Assembly: GCA_027422505.1 (NCBI GenBank)
Contig: JAPQWV010001126.1
Location: forward strand, 58,001-122,000
Reading direction: 5' to 3'
DNA length: 64,000 nucleotides
Source: Craterostigma plantagineum
Taxonomy: Eukaryota; Streptophyta; Magnoliopsida; Lamiales; Linderniaceae
Translations under genes and position numbers: made by a program
In this document: positions 37,105-51,540 of the stretch, piece after piece
Layout: the number at the start of each line of letters is the position of its first letter
Numbering within the stretch: the stretch's first letter is position 1
The notes under the pieces: model-generated
What the model was told of the DNA's origin: nothing
Database searches by the model: none
What the model saw: the letters and a program-made list of their open reading frames with translations, nothing else

Positions 37105-39217
37105 CAATAGGCGACGGCACTATAGGCGACGGGTTTGCAAATCCGTCGCCATAATGGATGCGGTGGCATTATGGTAATTTATTAAGTGTCGACGATTATA
37201 GGCGCCGGGCGTTGTGACGAAACCGTCGCCTGTGAGTTTAGTAACTCTTCGGCGACATTTGGTAACAAAAAACGTGTCGCCCAACTATTTTACTTGTTTT
37301 AAAAAAACATTTCTCTTCTCACATGGGCGACGGTTGTTTCGCTACGAAGGCGTCGCACAAATTAAATTTTTTTTGTTTGGGTATGGGGACTCATATTGGT
37401 AAAACAAATTAAACATGAGTCGCCCATGAGGGAATTTTATATTTTTTAATTTAGGTATTGGCGACTCATGTTACACGAATGAGTCGCCCATGCACGTGCT
37501 TTAATTTTATTTTGTTTAACATAGGCGACTCATGTTAACGGAACATGAGTCGCCCATGATGGAATTTTATATTTTTTAATTTAGGTATGGGCGACTCATG
37601 TTACCCGAATGAGTCGCCCATGCACGTGCTTTAATTTTTCTTTTGTTTAACATAGGCGACTCATGTTAACGGAAACATAAGTCGCCCATGCACGTGCTTT
37701 AATTTTTTTTTTGTATAAACATAGGCGACTCATGTTAACGGAACATGAGTCGCCCATGATGGAATTTATATTTTTAATTTAGGTATGGGCGACTCATGTT
37801 ACCCGAATGAGTCGCCCATGCACGTGCTTTAATTTTTTTTGTTAACATAGGCGACTCGTGTTAACGGAACATGAGTCGCCCATGATGGAATTTTATATTT
37901 TTAATTTAGGTATGGGCGACTCATGTTACCCGAATGTGTCGCCCAAGGGTTGTAGCATAGGCGACTCATATTTAGCAAACATGAGTCGCCCATGCACGTG
38001 CTTCAATTTTTTTTTGTTTCTGTATGCGCGACGCATGTTACCGGACATGAGTCGCCTATGCTTCTCTTGCCGTATAGGCGACGCTTGTTAGTTTTACATG
38101 AGTCGCCCATGAGTTATTTAAGTTTGGGCGCCCGTTACGTATTTTTCCTAACAACCGTCGCCCATAGCTTTTATAAACCCTTCCCGTTAAGAGCAGCTCA
38201 TACGAAGCAGCCGCCGGCACCACTCTCTCCATCAAAGGCGATTTCTCCCGAGGAGAACACGGTAACACCCTTACAACTCATTATCTTCTACTAAACTTAT
38301 ATATTTAGTGCTTTAAAGTTTCGAAATTTTGAAAACTTGGAAATATTATTTTTAGCTTTTAGGCGATTTTGGGGCTTAATTTTAGCGATTTGAGGTTACG
38401 TTTAGGCTTAGGCTTGTGTAATATTCGATTTGAGGTTGATATGAAGCTTGATTAATGCGAAAAAAGTGGCAAAATTTTGGTTTTTGGGCTTATATTGAGT
38501 TCGAATTTTTCGAAGTTTGAGGTATTGCGATTTCGTGGCTTAGTTTCTACGATTTGAGGCTCATGTTTGTATTACATTCGATTTGAGGTTGATATGGACA
38601 TTGATTAATGCGAAAAAAGTGGCGAAATTTTGGTTTTTCAGCTTATATTGAGATTTTTCGAAGTTGGAGGTATTTTATGCATTTTCGAGGCTTAGTTTCT
38701 ACGATTTGAGCTCATGTTTGTGTTATATTTGATTTGAGGTTGATATGGACATTGATTAATACGAAAGAAGTGACGAAATTTTGGTTCCTTGAATGGTCAT
38801 GCAATGAAGGCAAAAACTTTGGTTCCTTAATTAATTCGAAGTAATGTGAATATAACTCGAATTGGTTTGAATTAATAGGTATATAATTCTAATTAAATAA
38901 AATAAAGAACAAAAAATATTAGGAAAATAAATAATAATTCAAATAAATTCGAATTATTTGGAATAATTCGAATTAATATGAATTAATTTAAGTTAATATG
39001 AAAAATTCGAATTAATTACAACACGAATAAAAATATAAATCAAGAAACTATTAAAATAGTTAAAATAAAAAATTCAAATTATTTGAAATAATAGGATTAT
39101 AATTCGAACTAATACTATTTAATATGAATATAACAATTTAACTCGAATTAATAGGAATATAAGTCGAACTAACTAAAAACTAAAAAAAATAAATTATAAC
39201 TTTAATAAAATAATAAG
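37105..39217 (+). repeat. Short unit u16 (a-b-a, beta)
   Basis: Length is 2113 bp. Small indels continue to about 37.9 kb (GGGGACTC near 37384, GGAAACATAAG near 37672), then the sequence becomes clean. In the higher-order comparison its place is taken by the minimal unit u27. TATA is at 38168-38177. Confidence 0.85.
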
Positions 39218-41320
39218 CAATAGGCGACGGCACTATAGGCGACGGGTTTGCAAAATCCGTCGCCTATAATGGATGCGGTGGCATTATGGTAATTTTATTT
39301 AAGTGTCGACGATTATAGGCGCCGGTCGTTGTGACGAAACCGTCGCCTGTGAGTTTAGTAACTCTTCGGCGACATTTGGTAACAAAAAAACGTGTCGCCC
39401 AACTATTTTACTTGTTTAAAAAAATTCTCTTCTCACATGGGCGACGGTTGTTTCGCTACGAAGGCGTCGCACAAATTAAATTTTTTTGTTTGGGTATGGG
39501 CGACTCATATTGGTAACACAAATTAAACATGAGTCGCCCATGAGGGAATTTTATATTTTTTAATTTAGGTATTGGCGACTCATGTTACACGAATGAGTCG
39601 CCCATGCACGTGCTTTAATTTTTATTTTGTTTAACATAGGCGACTCATGTTAACGGAACATGAGTCGCCCATGATGGAATTTTATATTTTTTAATTTAGG
39701 TATGGGCGACTCATGTTACCCGAATGAGTCGCCCATGCACGTGCTTTAATTTTTCTTTTGTTTAACATAGGCGACTCATGTTAACGGAACATAAGTCGCC
39801 CATGCACGTGCTTTAATTTTTTTTTTGTATAACATAGGCGACTCATGTTAACGGAACATGAGTCGCCCATGATGGAATTTTATATTTTTTAATTTAGGTA
39901 TGGGCGACTCATGTTACCCGAATGAGTCGCCCATGCACGTGCTTTAATTTTTTTTGTTTAACATAGGCGACTCGTGTTAACGGAACATGAGTCGCCCATG
40001 ATGGAATTTTATATTTTTTAATTTAGGTATGGGCGACTCATGTACCCGAATGTGTCGCCCAAGGGTTGTAGCATAGGCGACTCATATTTAGCAAACATGA
40101 GTCGCCCATGCACGTGCTTCAATTTTTTTTTTTGTTGCTTTTGCGTTATGCATGAGTCGCTATGCTTCCGGCCGTTTAGGCGACGCTTGTTAGTTTTACA
40201 TGAGTCGCCCATGAGTTATTTAAGTTTGGGCGCCCGTTACGTATTTTTCCTAACAACCGTCGCCCATAGCTTTTATAAACCCTTCCCGTTAAGAGCAGCT
40301 CATACGAAGCAGCCGCCGGCACCACTCTCTCCATCAAAGGCGATTTCTCCCGAGGAGAACACGGTAACACCCTTACAACTCATTATCTTCTACTAAACTT
40401 ATATATTAGTGCTTTAAAGTTTCGAAATTTTGAAAACTTGGAAATATTATTTTTAGCTTTTAGGCGATTTTGGGGCTTAATTTTAGCGATTTGAGGTTAC
40501 GTTTAGGCTTAGGCTTGTGTAATATTCGATTTGAGGTTGATATGAAGCTTGATTAATGCGAAAAAAGTGGCAAAATTTTGGTTTTTGGGCTTATATTGAG
40601 TTCGAATTTTTCGAAGTTTGAGGTATTGCGATTTCGTGGCTTAGTTTCTACGATTTGAGGCTCATGTTTGTATTACATTCGATTTGAGGTTGATATGGAC
40701 ATTGATTAATGCGAAAAAAAGTGGCGAAATTTTGGTTTTTCAGCTTATATTGAGATTTTTCGAAGTTGGAGGTATTTTATGCATTTTCGAGGCTTAGTTT
40801 CTACGATTTGAGCTCATGTTTGTGTTATATTTGATTTGAGGTTGATATGGACATTGATTAATACGAAAGAAGTGACGAAATTTTTGGTTCCTTGAATGGT
40901 CATGCAATGAAGGCAAAAACTTTGGTTCCTTAATTAATTCGAAGTAATGTGAATATAACTCGAATTGGTTTGAATTAATAGGTATATAATTCTAATTAAA
41001 TAAAATAAAGAACAAAAAATATTAGGAAAATAAATAATAATTCAAATAAATTCGAATTATTTGGAATAATTCGAATTAATATGAATTAATTTAAGTTAAT
41101 ATGAAAAATTCGAATTAATTACAACACGAATAAAAATATAAATCAAGAAACTATTAAAATAGTTAAAATAAAAAATTCAAATTATTTTGAAATAATAGGA
41201 TTATAATTCGAACTAATACTATTTAATATGAATATAACAATTTAACTCGAATTAATAGGAATATAAGTCGAACTAACTAAAACTAAAAAAAATAAATTAT
41301 AACTTTAATAAAATAATAAG
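39218..41320 (+). repeat. Short unit u17 (a-b-a, beta, divergent patch)
   Basis: A patch at about 40134-40180 is unlike every other unit: GTTGCTTTTGCGTTATGCATG replaces the usual hairpin containing GCGCGACGCATG, and GCTTCCGGCCGTTTAGG replaces TTCTCTTGCCGTATAGG. TATA is at 40270-40279. It closes higher-order copy 1. Confidence 0.85.
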
Positions 41321-43406
41321 CAATAGGCGACGGCACTATAGGCGACGGGTTTGCAAAATCCGTCGCCTATAATGGATGCGGTGGCATTATGGTAATTTTA
41401 TTTAAGTGTCGACGATTATAGGCGCCGGTCGTTGTGACGAAACCGTCGCCTGTGAGTTTAGTAACTCTTCGGCGACATTTGGTAACAAAAAACGTGTCGC
41501 CCAACTATTTACTTGTTTAAAAAACATTTCTCTTCTCACATGGGCGACGGTTGTTTCGCTACGAAGGCGTCGCACAAATTAAATTTTTTTTGTTTGGGTA
41601 TGGGCGACTCATATTGGTAACACAAATTAAACATGAGTCGCCCATGAGGGAATTTTATATTTTTTAATTTAGGTATTGGCGACTCATGTTACACGAATGA
41701 GTCGCCCATGCACGTGCTTTAATTTTTTATTTTGTTTAACATAGGCGACTCATGTTAACGGAACATGAGTCGCCCATGATGGAATTTTATATTTTTTAAT
41801 TTAGGTATGGGCGACTCATGTTACCCGAATGAGTCGCCCATGCACGTGCTTTAATTTTTCTTTTGTTTAACATAGGCGACTCATGTTAACGGAACATAAG
41901 TCGCCCATGCACGTGCTTTAATTTTTTTTTTGTATAACATAGGCGACTCATGTTAACGGAACATGAGTCGCCCATGATGGAATTTTATATTTTTTAATTT
42001 AGGTATGGGCGACTCATGTTACCCGAATGAGTCGCCCATGCACGTGCTTTAATTTTTTTTTGTTTAACATAGGCGACTCGTGTTAACGGAACATGAGTCG
42101 CCCATGATGGAATTTTATATTTTTTAATTTAGGTATGGGCGACTCATGTTACCCGAATGTGTCGCCCAAGGGTTGTAGCATAGGCGACTCATATTTAGCA
42201 AACATGAGTCGCCCATGCACGTGCTTCAATTTTTTTTTTTGTTTCTGTATGCGCGACGCATGTTACCGGACATGAGTCGCCGTTGTTAGTTTTACATGAG
42301 TCGCCCATGAGTTATTTAAGTTTGGGCGCCCGTTACGTATTTTTCCTAACAACCGTCGCCCATAGCTTTTATAAACCCTTCCCGTTAAGAGCAGCTCATA
42401 CGAAGCAGCCGCCGGCACCACTCTCTCCATCAAAGGCGATTTCTCCCGAGGAGAACACGGTAACACCCTTACAACTCATTATCTTCTACTAAACTTATAT
42501 ATAGCTTTAAAGTTTCGAAATTTTGAAAACTTGGAAATATTATTTTTAGCTTTTAGGCGATTTTGGGGCTTAATTTTAGCGATTTGAGGTTACGTTTAGG
42601 CTTAGGCTTGTGTAATATTCGATTTGAGGTTGATATGAAGCTTGATTAATGCGAAAAAAGTGGCAAAATTTTGGTTTTTGGGCTTATATTGAGTTCGAAT
42701 TTTCGAAGTTTGAGGTATTGCGATTTCGTGGCTTAGTTTCTACGATTTGAGGCTCATGTTTGTATTACATTCGATTTGAGGTTGATATGGACATTGATTA
42801 ATGCGAAAAAAGTGGCGAAATTTTGGTTTTTCAGCTTATATTGAGATTTTCGAAGTTGGTATTTTATGCATTTTCGAGGCTTAGTTTCTACGATTTGAGC
42901 TCATGTTGTGTTATATTTGATTTGAGGTTGATATGGACATTGATTAATACGAAAGAAGTGACGAAATTTTTGGTTCCTTGAATGGTCATGCAATGAAGGC
43001 AAAAACTTTGGTTCCTTAATTAATTCGAAGTAATGTGAATATAACTCGAATTGGTTTGAATTAATAGGTATATAATTCTAATTAAATAAAATAAAGAACA
43101 AAAAATATTAGGAAAATAAATAATAATTCAAATAAATTCGAATTATTTGGAATAATTCGAATTAATATGAATTAATTTAAGTTAATATGAAAAATTCGAA
43201 TTAATTACAACACGAATAAAATATAAATCAAGAAACTATTAAAATAGTTAAAATAAAAAATTCAAATTATTTTGAAATAATAGGATTATAATTCGAACTA
43301 ATACTATTTAATATGAATATAACAATTTAACTCGAATTAATAGGAATATAAGTCGAACTAACTAAAACTAAAAAAAAATAAATTATAACTTTAATAAAAT
43401 AATAAG
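41321..43406 (+). repeat. Short unit u18 (a-b-a, beta, 25-bp-class deletion)
   Basis: It shows the same promoter-proximal deletion (GAGTCGCCGTTGTTAG near 42276) and TATATAGCTTT allele as u6 and u7, 22.27 kb away and absent in between. It opens higher-order copy 2. Small private losses occur near 42845 (AAGTTGGTATTTT) and 42906. TATA is at 42366-42375. Confidence 0.85.
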
Positions 43407-45697
43407 CAATAGGCGACGGCACTATAGGCGACGGGTTTGCAAAATCCGTCGCCTATAATGGATGCGGTGGCATTATGGTAATTTTATTTAAGTGTCGACG
43501 ATTATAGGCGCCGGTCGTTGTGACGAAACCGTCGCCTGTGAGTTTAGTAACTCTTCGGCGACATTTGGTAACAAAAAACGTGTCGCCCAACTATTTTACT
43601 TGTTTAAAAAACATTTCTCTTCTCACATGGGCGACGTTGTTTCGCTACGAAGGCGTCGCACAAATAAATTTTTTTGTTTGGGTATGGGCGATCATATTGG
43701 ACACAAATAACATGGTCGCCCATGAGGGAATTTTATATTTTTTAATTAGGTATGGCGATCATGTTACACGAATGATCGCCATGCACGTGCTTAATTTTTT
43801 ATTTTGTTAACATAGGCGACTCATGTAACGGAACATGAGCGCCATGATGGAATTTTATATTTTTTAATTTAGGTATGGGCGACTCATGTACCCGAATGAG
43901 CGACATGCACGTGCTTTAATTTTTCTTTGTTTAACATAGGCGTCATGTTAACGGAACATAAGTCGCCATGCACGTGCTTTAATTTTTTTTTTTGTATAAC
44001 ATAGGCGACTCATGTTAACGGAACATGAGTCGCCCATGATGGAATTTTATATTTTTTAATTTAGGTATGGGCGACTCATGTTACCCGAATGAGTCGCCCA
44101 TGCACGTGCTTTAATTTTTCTTTTGTTTAACATAGGCGACTCATGTTAACGGAACATAAGTCGCCCATGCACGTGCTTTAATTTTTTTTTTGTATAACAT
44201 AGGCGACTCATGTTAACGGAACATGAGTCGCCCATGATGGAATTTTATATTTTTTAATTTAGGTATGGGCGACTCATGTTACCCGAATGAGTCGCCCATG
44301 CACGTGCTTTAATTTTTTTTTGTAACATAGGCGACTCGTGTTAACGGAACATGAGTCGCCCATGATGGAATTTATATTTTAATTTAGGTATGGGCGACTC
44401 ATGTTACCCGAATGTGTCGCCCAAGGGTTGTAGCATAGGCGACTCATATTTAGCAAACATGAGTCGCCCATGCACGTGCTTCAATTTTTTTTTTGTTTCT
44501 GTATGCGCGACGCATGTTACCGGACATGAGTCGCCTATGCTTCTCTTGCCGTATAGGCGACGCTTGTTAGTTTTACATGAGTCGCCCATGAGTTATTTAA
44601 GTTTGGGCGCCCGTTACGTATTTTTCCTAACAACCGTCGCCCATAGCTTTTATAAACCCTTCCCGTTAAGAGCAGCTCATACGAAGCAGCCGCCGGCACC
44701 ACTCTCTCCATCAAAGGCGATTTCTCCCGAGGAGAACACGGTAACACCCTTACAACTCATTATCTTCTACTAAACTTATATATTTAGTGCTTTAAAGTTT
44801 CGAAATTTTGAAAACTTGGAAATATTATTTTTAGCTTTTAGGCGATTTTGGGGCTTAATTTTAGCGATTTGAGGTTACGTTTAGGCTTAGGCTTGTGTAA
44901 TATTCGATTTGAGGTTGATATGAAGCTTGATTAATGCGAAAAAAGTGGCAAAATTTTGGTTTTTGGGCTTATATTGAGTTCGAATTTTTCGAAGTTTGAG
45001 GTATTGCGATTTCGTGGCTTAGTTTCTACGATTTGAGGCTCATGTTTGTATTACATTCGATTTGAGGTTGATATGGACATTGATTAATGCGAAAAAAAGT
45101 GGCGAAATTTTGGTTTTTCAGCTTATATTGAGATTTTTCGAAGTTGGAGGTATTTTATGCATTTTCGAGGCTTAGTTTCTACGATTTGAGCTCATGTTTG
45201 TGTTATATTTGATTTGAGGTTGATATGGACATTGATTAATACGAAAGAAGTGACGAAATTTTTGGTTCCTTGAATGGTCATGCAATGAAGGCAAAAACTT
45301 TGGTTCCTTAATTAATTCGAAGTAATGTGAATATAACTCGAATTGGTTTGAATTAATAGGTATATAATTCTAATTAAATAAAATAAAGAACAAAAAATAT
45401 TAGGAAAATAAATAATAATTCAAATAAATTCGAATTATTTGGAATAATTCGAATTAATATGAATTAATTTAAGTTAATATGAAAAATTCGAATTAATTAC
45501 AACACGAATAAAAATATAAATCAAGAAACTATTAAAATAGTTAAAATAAAAAATTCAAATTATTTTGAAATAATAGGATTATAATTCGAACTAATACTAT
45601 TTAATATGAATATAACAATTTAACTCGAATTAATAGGAATATAAGTCGAACTAACTAAAACTAAAAAAAAAAATTATAACTTTAATAAAATAATAAG
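43407..45697 (+). repeat. Short unit u19 (a-b-a-b-a, beta)
   Basis: At 2291 bp it matches u8. About 350 bp (43630-43980) has at least a dozen single-base losses that break hairpin arms (GGCGATCATATTGG, GTATGGCGATC), followed by clean sequence and a second minor patch near 44320-44390. This accounts for its being about 30 bp shorter than u8. TATA is at 44647-44656. Confidence 0.85.
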
Positions 45698-47490
45698 CAA
45701 TAGGCGACGGCACTATAGGCGACGGGTTTGCAAAATCCGTCGCCTATAATGGATGCGGTGGCATTATGGTAATTTTATTTAAGTGTCGACGATTATAGGC
45801 GCCGGTCGTTGTGACGAAACCGTCGCCTGTGAGTTTAGTAACTCTTCGGCGACATTTGGTAACAAAAAACGTGTCGCCCAACTATTTTACTTGTTTAAAA
45901 AACATTTCTCTTCTCACATGGGCGACGGTTGTTTCGCTACGAAGGCGTCGCACAAATTAAATTTTTTTGTTTGGGTATGGGCGACTCATATTGGTAACAC
46001 AAATTAAACATGAGTCGCCCATGAGGGAATTTTATATTTTTTAATTTAGGTATTGGCGACTCATGTTACACGAATGAGTCGCCCATGCACGTGCTTTAAT
46101 TTTTTATTTGTTTAACATAGGCGACTCGTGTTAACGGAACATGAGTCGCCCATGATGGAATTTTATATTTTTTAATTTAGGTATGGGCGACTCATGTTAC
46201 CCGAATGTGTCGCCCAAGGGTTGTAGCATAGGCGACTCATATTTAGCAAACATGAGTCGCCCATGCACGTGCTTCAATTTTTTTTTGTTTCTGTATGCGC
46301 GACGCATGTTACCGGACATGAGTCGCCTATGCTTCTCTTGCCGTATAGGCGACGCTTGTTAGTTTTACATGAGTCGCCCATGAGTTATTTAAGTTTGGGC
46401 GCCCGTTACGTATTTTTCCTAACAACCGTCGCCCATAGCTTTTATAAACCCTTCCCGTTAAGAGCAGCTCATACGAAGCAGCCGCCGGCACCACTCTCTC
46501 CATCAAAGGCGATTTCTCCCGAGGAGAACACGGTAACACCCTTACAACTCATTATCTTCTACTAAACTTATATATTTAGTGCTTTAAAGTTTCGAAATTT
46601 TGAAAACTTGGAAATATTATTTTTAGCTTTTAGGCGATTTTGGGGCTTAATTTTAGCGATTTGAGGTTACGTTTAGGCTTAGGCTTGTGTAATATTCGAT
46701 TTGAGGTTGATATGAAGCTTGATTAATGCGAAAAAAGTGGCAAAATTTTGGTTTTTGGGCTTATATTGAGTTCGAATTTTTCGAAGTTTGAGGTATTGCG
46801 ATTTCGTGGCTTAGTTTCTACGATTTGAGGCTCATGTTTGTATTACATTCGATTTGAGGTTGATATGGACATTGATTAATGCGAAAAAAGTGGCGAAATT
46901 TTGGTTTTTCAGCTTATATTGAGATTTTTCGAAGTTGGAGGTATTTTATGCATTTTCGAGGCTTAGTTTCTACGATTTGAGCTCATGTTTGTGTTATATT
47001 TGATTTGAGGTTGATATGGACATTGATTAATACGAAAGAAGTGACGAAATTTTTGGTTCCTTGAATGGTCATGCAATGAAGGCAAAAACTTTGGTTCCTT
47101 AATTAATTCGAAGTAATGTGAATATAACTCGAATTGGTTTGAATTAATAGGTATATAATTCTAATTAAATAAAATAAAGAACAAAAAATATTAGGAAAAT
47201 AAATAATAATTCAAATAAATTCGAATTATTTGGAATAATTCGAATTAATATGAATTAATTTAAGTTAATATGAAAAATTCGAATTAATTACAACACGAAT
47301 AAAAATATAAATCAAGAAACTATTAAAATAGTTAAAATAAAAAATTCAAATTATTTTGAAATAATAGGATTATAATTCGAACTAATACTATTTAATATGA
47401 ATATAACAATTTAACTCGAATTAATAGGAATATAAGTCGAACTAACTAAAACTAAAAAAAAATAAATTATAACTTTAATAAAATAATAAG
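45698..47490 (+). repeat. Short unit u20 (no optional module, beta)
   Basis: It is a minimal unit of 1793 bp that, like u9 and no other minimal unit, keeps TTATTTG before the terminal module (near 46105). TATA is at 46439-46448. Confidence 0.85.
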
Positions 47491-49421
47491 CAATAGGCGA
47501 CGGCACTATAGGCGACGGGTTTGCAAAATCCGTCGCCTATAATGGATGCGGTGGCATTATGGTAATTTTATTTAAGTGTCGACGATTATAGGCGCCGGTC
47601 GTTGTGACGAAACCGTCGCCTGTGAGTTTAGTAACTCTTCGGCGACATTTGGTAACAAAAAACGTGTCGCCCAACTATTTTACTTGTTTAAAAAACATTT
47701 CTCTTCTCACATGGGCGACGGTTGTTTCGCTACGAAGGCGTCGCACAAATTAAATTTTTTTTGTTTGGGTATGGGCGACTCATATTGGTAACACAAATTA
47801 AACATGAGTCGCCCATGAGGGAATTTTATATTTTTTAATTTAGGTATTGGCGACTCATGTTACACGAATGAGTCGCCCATGCACGTGCTTTAATTTTTTA
47901 TTTTGTTTAACATAGGCGACTCATGTTAACGGAACATGAGTCGCCCATGATGGAATTTTATATTTTTTAATTTAGGTATGGGCGACTCATGTTACCCGAA
48001 TGAGTCGCCCATGCACGTGCTTTAATTTTTTTTTGTTTAACATAGGCGACTCATGTTAACGGAACATGAGTCGCCCATGATGGAATTTTATATTTTTTTA
48101 ATTTAGGTATGGGCGACTCATGTTACCCGAATGTGTCGCCCAAGGGTTGTAGCATAGGCGACTCATATTTAGCAAACATGAGTCGCCCATGCACGTGCTT
48201 CAATTTTTTTTTTTTTTTGTTTCTGTATGCGCGACGCATGTTACCGGACATGAGTCGCCTATGCTTCTCTTGCCGTATAGGCGACGCTTGTTAGTTTTAC
48301 ATGAGTCGCCCATGAGTTATTTAAGTTTGGGCGCCCGTTACGTATTTTTCCTAACAACCGTCGCCCATAGCTTTTATAAACCCTTCCCGTTAAGAGCAGC
48401 TCATACGAAGCAGCCGCCGGCACCACTCTCTCCATCAAAGGCGATTTCTCCCGAGGAGAACACGGTAACACCCTTACAACTCATTATCTTCTACTAAACT
48501 TATATATTTAGTGCTTTAAAGTTTCGAAATTTTGAAAACTTGGAAATATTATTTTTAGCTTTTAGGCGATTTTGGGGCTTAATTTTAGCGATTTGAGGTT
48601 ACGTTTAGGCTTAGGCTTGTGTAATATTCGATTTGAGGTTGATATGAAGCTTGATTAATGCGAAAAAAGTGGCAAAATTTTGGTTTTTGGGCTTATATTG
48701 AGTTCGAATTTTTCGAAGTTTGAGGTATTGCGATTTCGTGGCTTAGTTTCTACGATTTGAGGCTCATGTTTGTATTACATTCGATTTGAGGTTGATATGG
48801 ACATTGATTAATGCGAAAAAAGTGGCGAAATTTTGGTTTTTCAGCTTATATTGAGATTTTTCGAAGTTGGAGGTATTTTATGCATTTTCGAGGCTTAGTT
48901 TCTACGATTTGAGCTCATGTTTGTGTTATATTTGATTTGAGGTTGATATGGACATTGATTAATACGAAAGAAGTGACGAAATTTTTGGTTCCTTGAATGG
49001 TCATGCAATGAAGGCAAAAACTTTGGTTCCTTAATTAATTCGAAGTAATGTGAATATAACTCGAATTGGTTTGAATTAATAGGTATATAATTCTAATTAA
49101 ATAAAATAAAGAACAAAAAATATTAGGAAAATAAATAATAATTCAAATAAATTCGAATTATTTGGAATAATTCGAATTAATATGAATTAATTTAAGTTAA
49201 TATGAAAAATTCGAATTAATTACAACACGAATAAAAATATAAATCAAGAAACTATTAAAATAGTTAAAATAAAAAATTCAAATTATTTTGAAATAATAGG
49301 ATTATAATTCGAACTAATACTATTTAATATGAATATAACAATTTAACTCGAATTAATAGGAATATAAGTCGAACTAACTAAAACTAAAAAAAATAAATTA
49401 TAACTTTAATAAAATAATAAG
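47491..49421 (+). repeat. Short unit u21 (one module a, beta)
   Basis: At 1931 bp it is the same length as u10. Its terminal module reads GACTCATG (near 48046) where nearly all units read GACTCGTG, so the exchange that removed modules joined a different pair of copies. TATA is at 48371-48380. Confidence 0.85.
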
Positions 49422-51540
49422 CAATAGGCGACGGCACTATAGGCGACGGGTTTGCAAAATCCGTCGCCTATAATGGATGCGGTGGCATTATGGTAATTTT
49501 ATTTAAGTGTCGACGATTATAGGCGCCGGTCGTTGTGACGAAACCGTCGCCTGTGAGTTTAGTAACTCTTCGGCGACATTTGGTAACAAAAAACGTGTCG
49601 CCCAACTATTTTACTTGTTTAAAAAACATTTCTCTTCTCACATGGGCGACGGTTGTTTCGCTACGAAGGCGTCGCACAAAATAAATTTTTTTTGTTTGGG
49701 TATGGGCGACTCATATTGGTAACACAAATTAAACATGAGTCGCCCATGAGGGAATTTTATATTTTTTAATTTAGGTATTGGCGACTCATGTTACACGAAT
49801 GAGTCGCCCATGCACGTGCTTTAATTTTTTTTTGTTTAACATAGGCGACTCATGTTAACGGAACATGAGTCGCCCATGATGGAATTTTATATTTTTTAAT
49901 TTAGGTATGGGCGACTCATGTTACCCGAATGAGTCGCCCATGCACGTGCTTTAATTTTTCTTTTGTTTAACATAGGCGACTCATGTTAACGGAACATAAG
50001 TCGCCCATGCACGTGCTTTAATTTTTTTTTGTATAACATAGGCGACTCATGTTAACGGAACATGAGTCGCCCATGATGGAATTTTATATTTTTTAATTTA
50101 GGTATGGGCGACTCATGTTACCCGAATGAGTCGCCCATGCACGTGCTTTAATTTTTTTTTGTTTAACATAGGCGACTCGTGTTAACGGAACATGAGTCGC
50201 CCATGATGGAATTTTATATTTTTTAATTTAGGTATGGGCGACTCATGTTACCCGAATGTGTCGCCCAAGGGTTGTAGCATAGGCGACTCATATTTAGCAA
50301 ACATGAGTCGCCCATGCACGTGCTTCAATTTTTTTTTGTTTCTGTATGCGCGACGCATGTTACCGGACATGAGTCGCCTATGCTTCTCTTGCCGTATAGG
50401 CGACGCTTGTTAGTTTTACATGAGTCGCCCATGAGTTATTTAAGTTTGGGCGCCCGTTACGTATTTTTCCTAACAACCGTCGCCCATAGCTTTTATAAAC
50501 CCTTCCCGTTAAGAGCAGCTCATACGAAGCAGCCGCCGGCACCACTCTCTCCATCAAAGGCGATTTCTCCCGAGGAGAACACGGTAACACCCTTACAACT
50601 CATTATCTTCTACTAAACTTATATATTTAGTGCTTTAAAGTTTCGAAATTTTGAAAACTTGGAAATATTATTTTTAGCTTTTAGGCGATTTTGGGGCTTA
50701 ATTTTAGCGATTTGAGGTTACGTTTAGGCTTAGGCTTGTGTAATATTCGATTTGAGGTTGATATGAAGCTTGATTAATGCGAAAAAAGTGGCAAAATTTT
50801 GGTTTTTGGGCTTATATTGAGTTCGAATTTTTCGAAGTTTGAGGTATTGCGATTTCGTGGCTTAGTTTCTACGATTTGAGGCTCATGTTTGTATTACATT
50901 CGATTTGAGGTTGATATGGACATTGATTAATGCGAAAAAAGTGGCGAAATTTTGGTTTTTCAGCTTATATTGAGATTTTTCGAAGTTGGAGGTATTTTAT
51001 GCATTTTCGAGGCTTAGTTTCTACGATTTGAGCTCATGTTTGTGTTATATTTGATTTGAGGTTGATATGGACATTGATTAATACGAAAGAAGTGACGAAA
51101 TTTTTGGTTCCTTGAATGGTCATGCAATGAAGGCAAAAACTTTGGTTCCTTAATTAATTCGAAGTAATGTGAATATAACTCGAATTGGTTTGAATTAATA
51201 GGTATATAATTCTAATTAAATAAAATAAAGAACAAAAAATATTAGGAAAATAAATAATAATTCAAATAAATTCGAATTATTTGGAATAATTCGAATTAAT
51301 ATGAATTAATTTAAGTTAATATGAAAAATTCGAATTAATTACAACACGAATAAAAATATAAATCAAGAAACTATTAAAATAGTTAAAATAAAAAATTCAA
51401 ATTATTTTGAAATAATAGGATTATAATTCGAACTAATACTATTTAATATGAATATAACAATTTAACTCGAATTAATAGGAATATAAGTCGAACTAACTAA
51501 AACTAAAAAAAATAAATTATAACTTTAATAAAATAATAAG
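49422..51540 (+). repeat. Short unit u22 (a-b-a, beta)
   Basis: Length is 2119 bp. It has the CACAAAATAAAT form near 49676, shared with u23, u24, u26 and u27, and lacks the ATTTTG insertion before its first module, as does its partner u11. TATA is at 50490-50499. Confidence 0.85.

Larger units (their letters stand above)
19050..41320 (+). repeat. Higher-order repeat copy 1 (units u7-u17)
   Basis: Eleven short units have the order: deletion unit a-b-a, a-b-a-b-a, no module, a, a-b-a, no module, a-b-a, a-b-a with alpha leader, no module, a-b-a, a-b-a. The next 22 kb repeats this order with only the tenth unit different. Offsets between matched unit starts run 22271, 22262, 22230, 22233, 22233, 22236, 22239, 22242, 22251 and 22249 bp. 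Confidence 0.85.
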
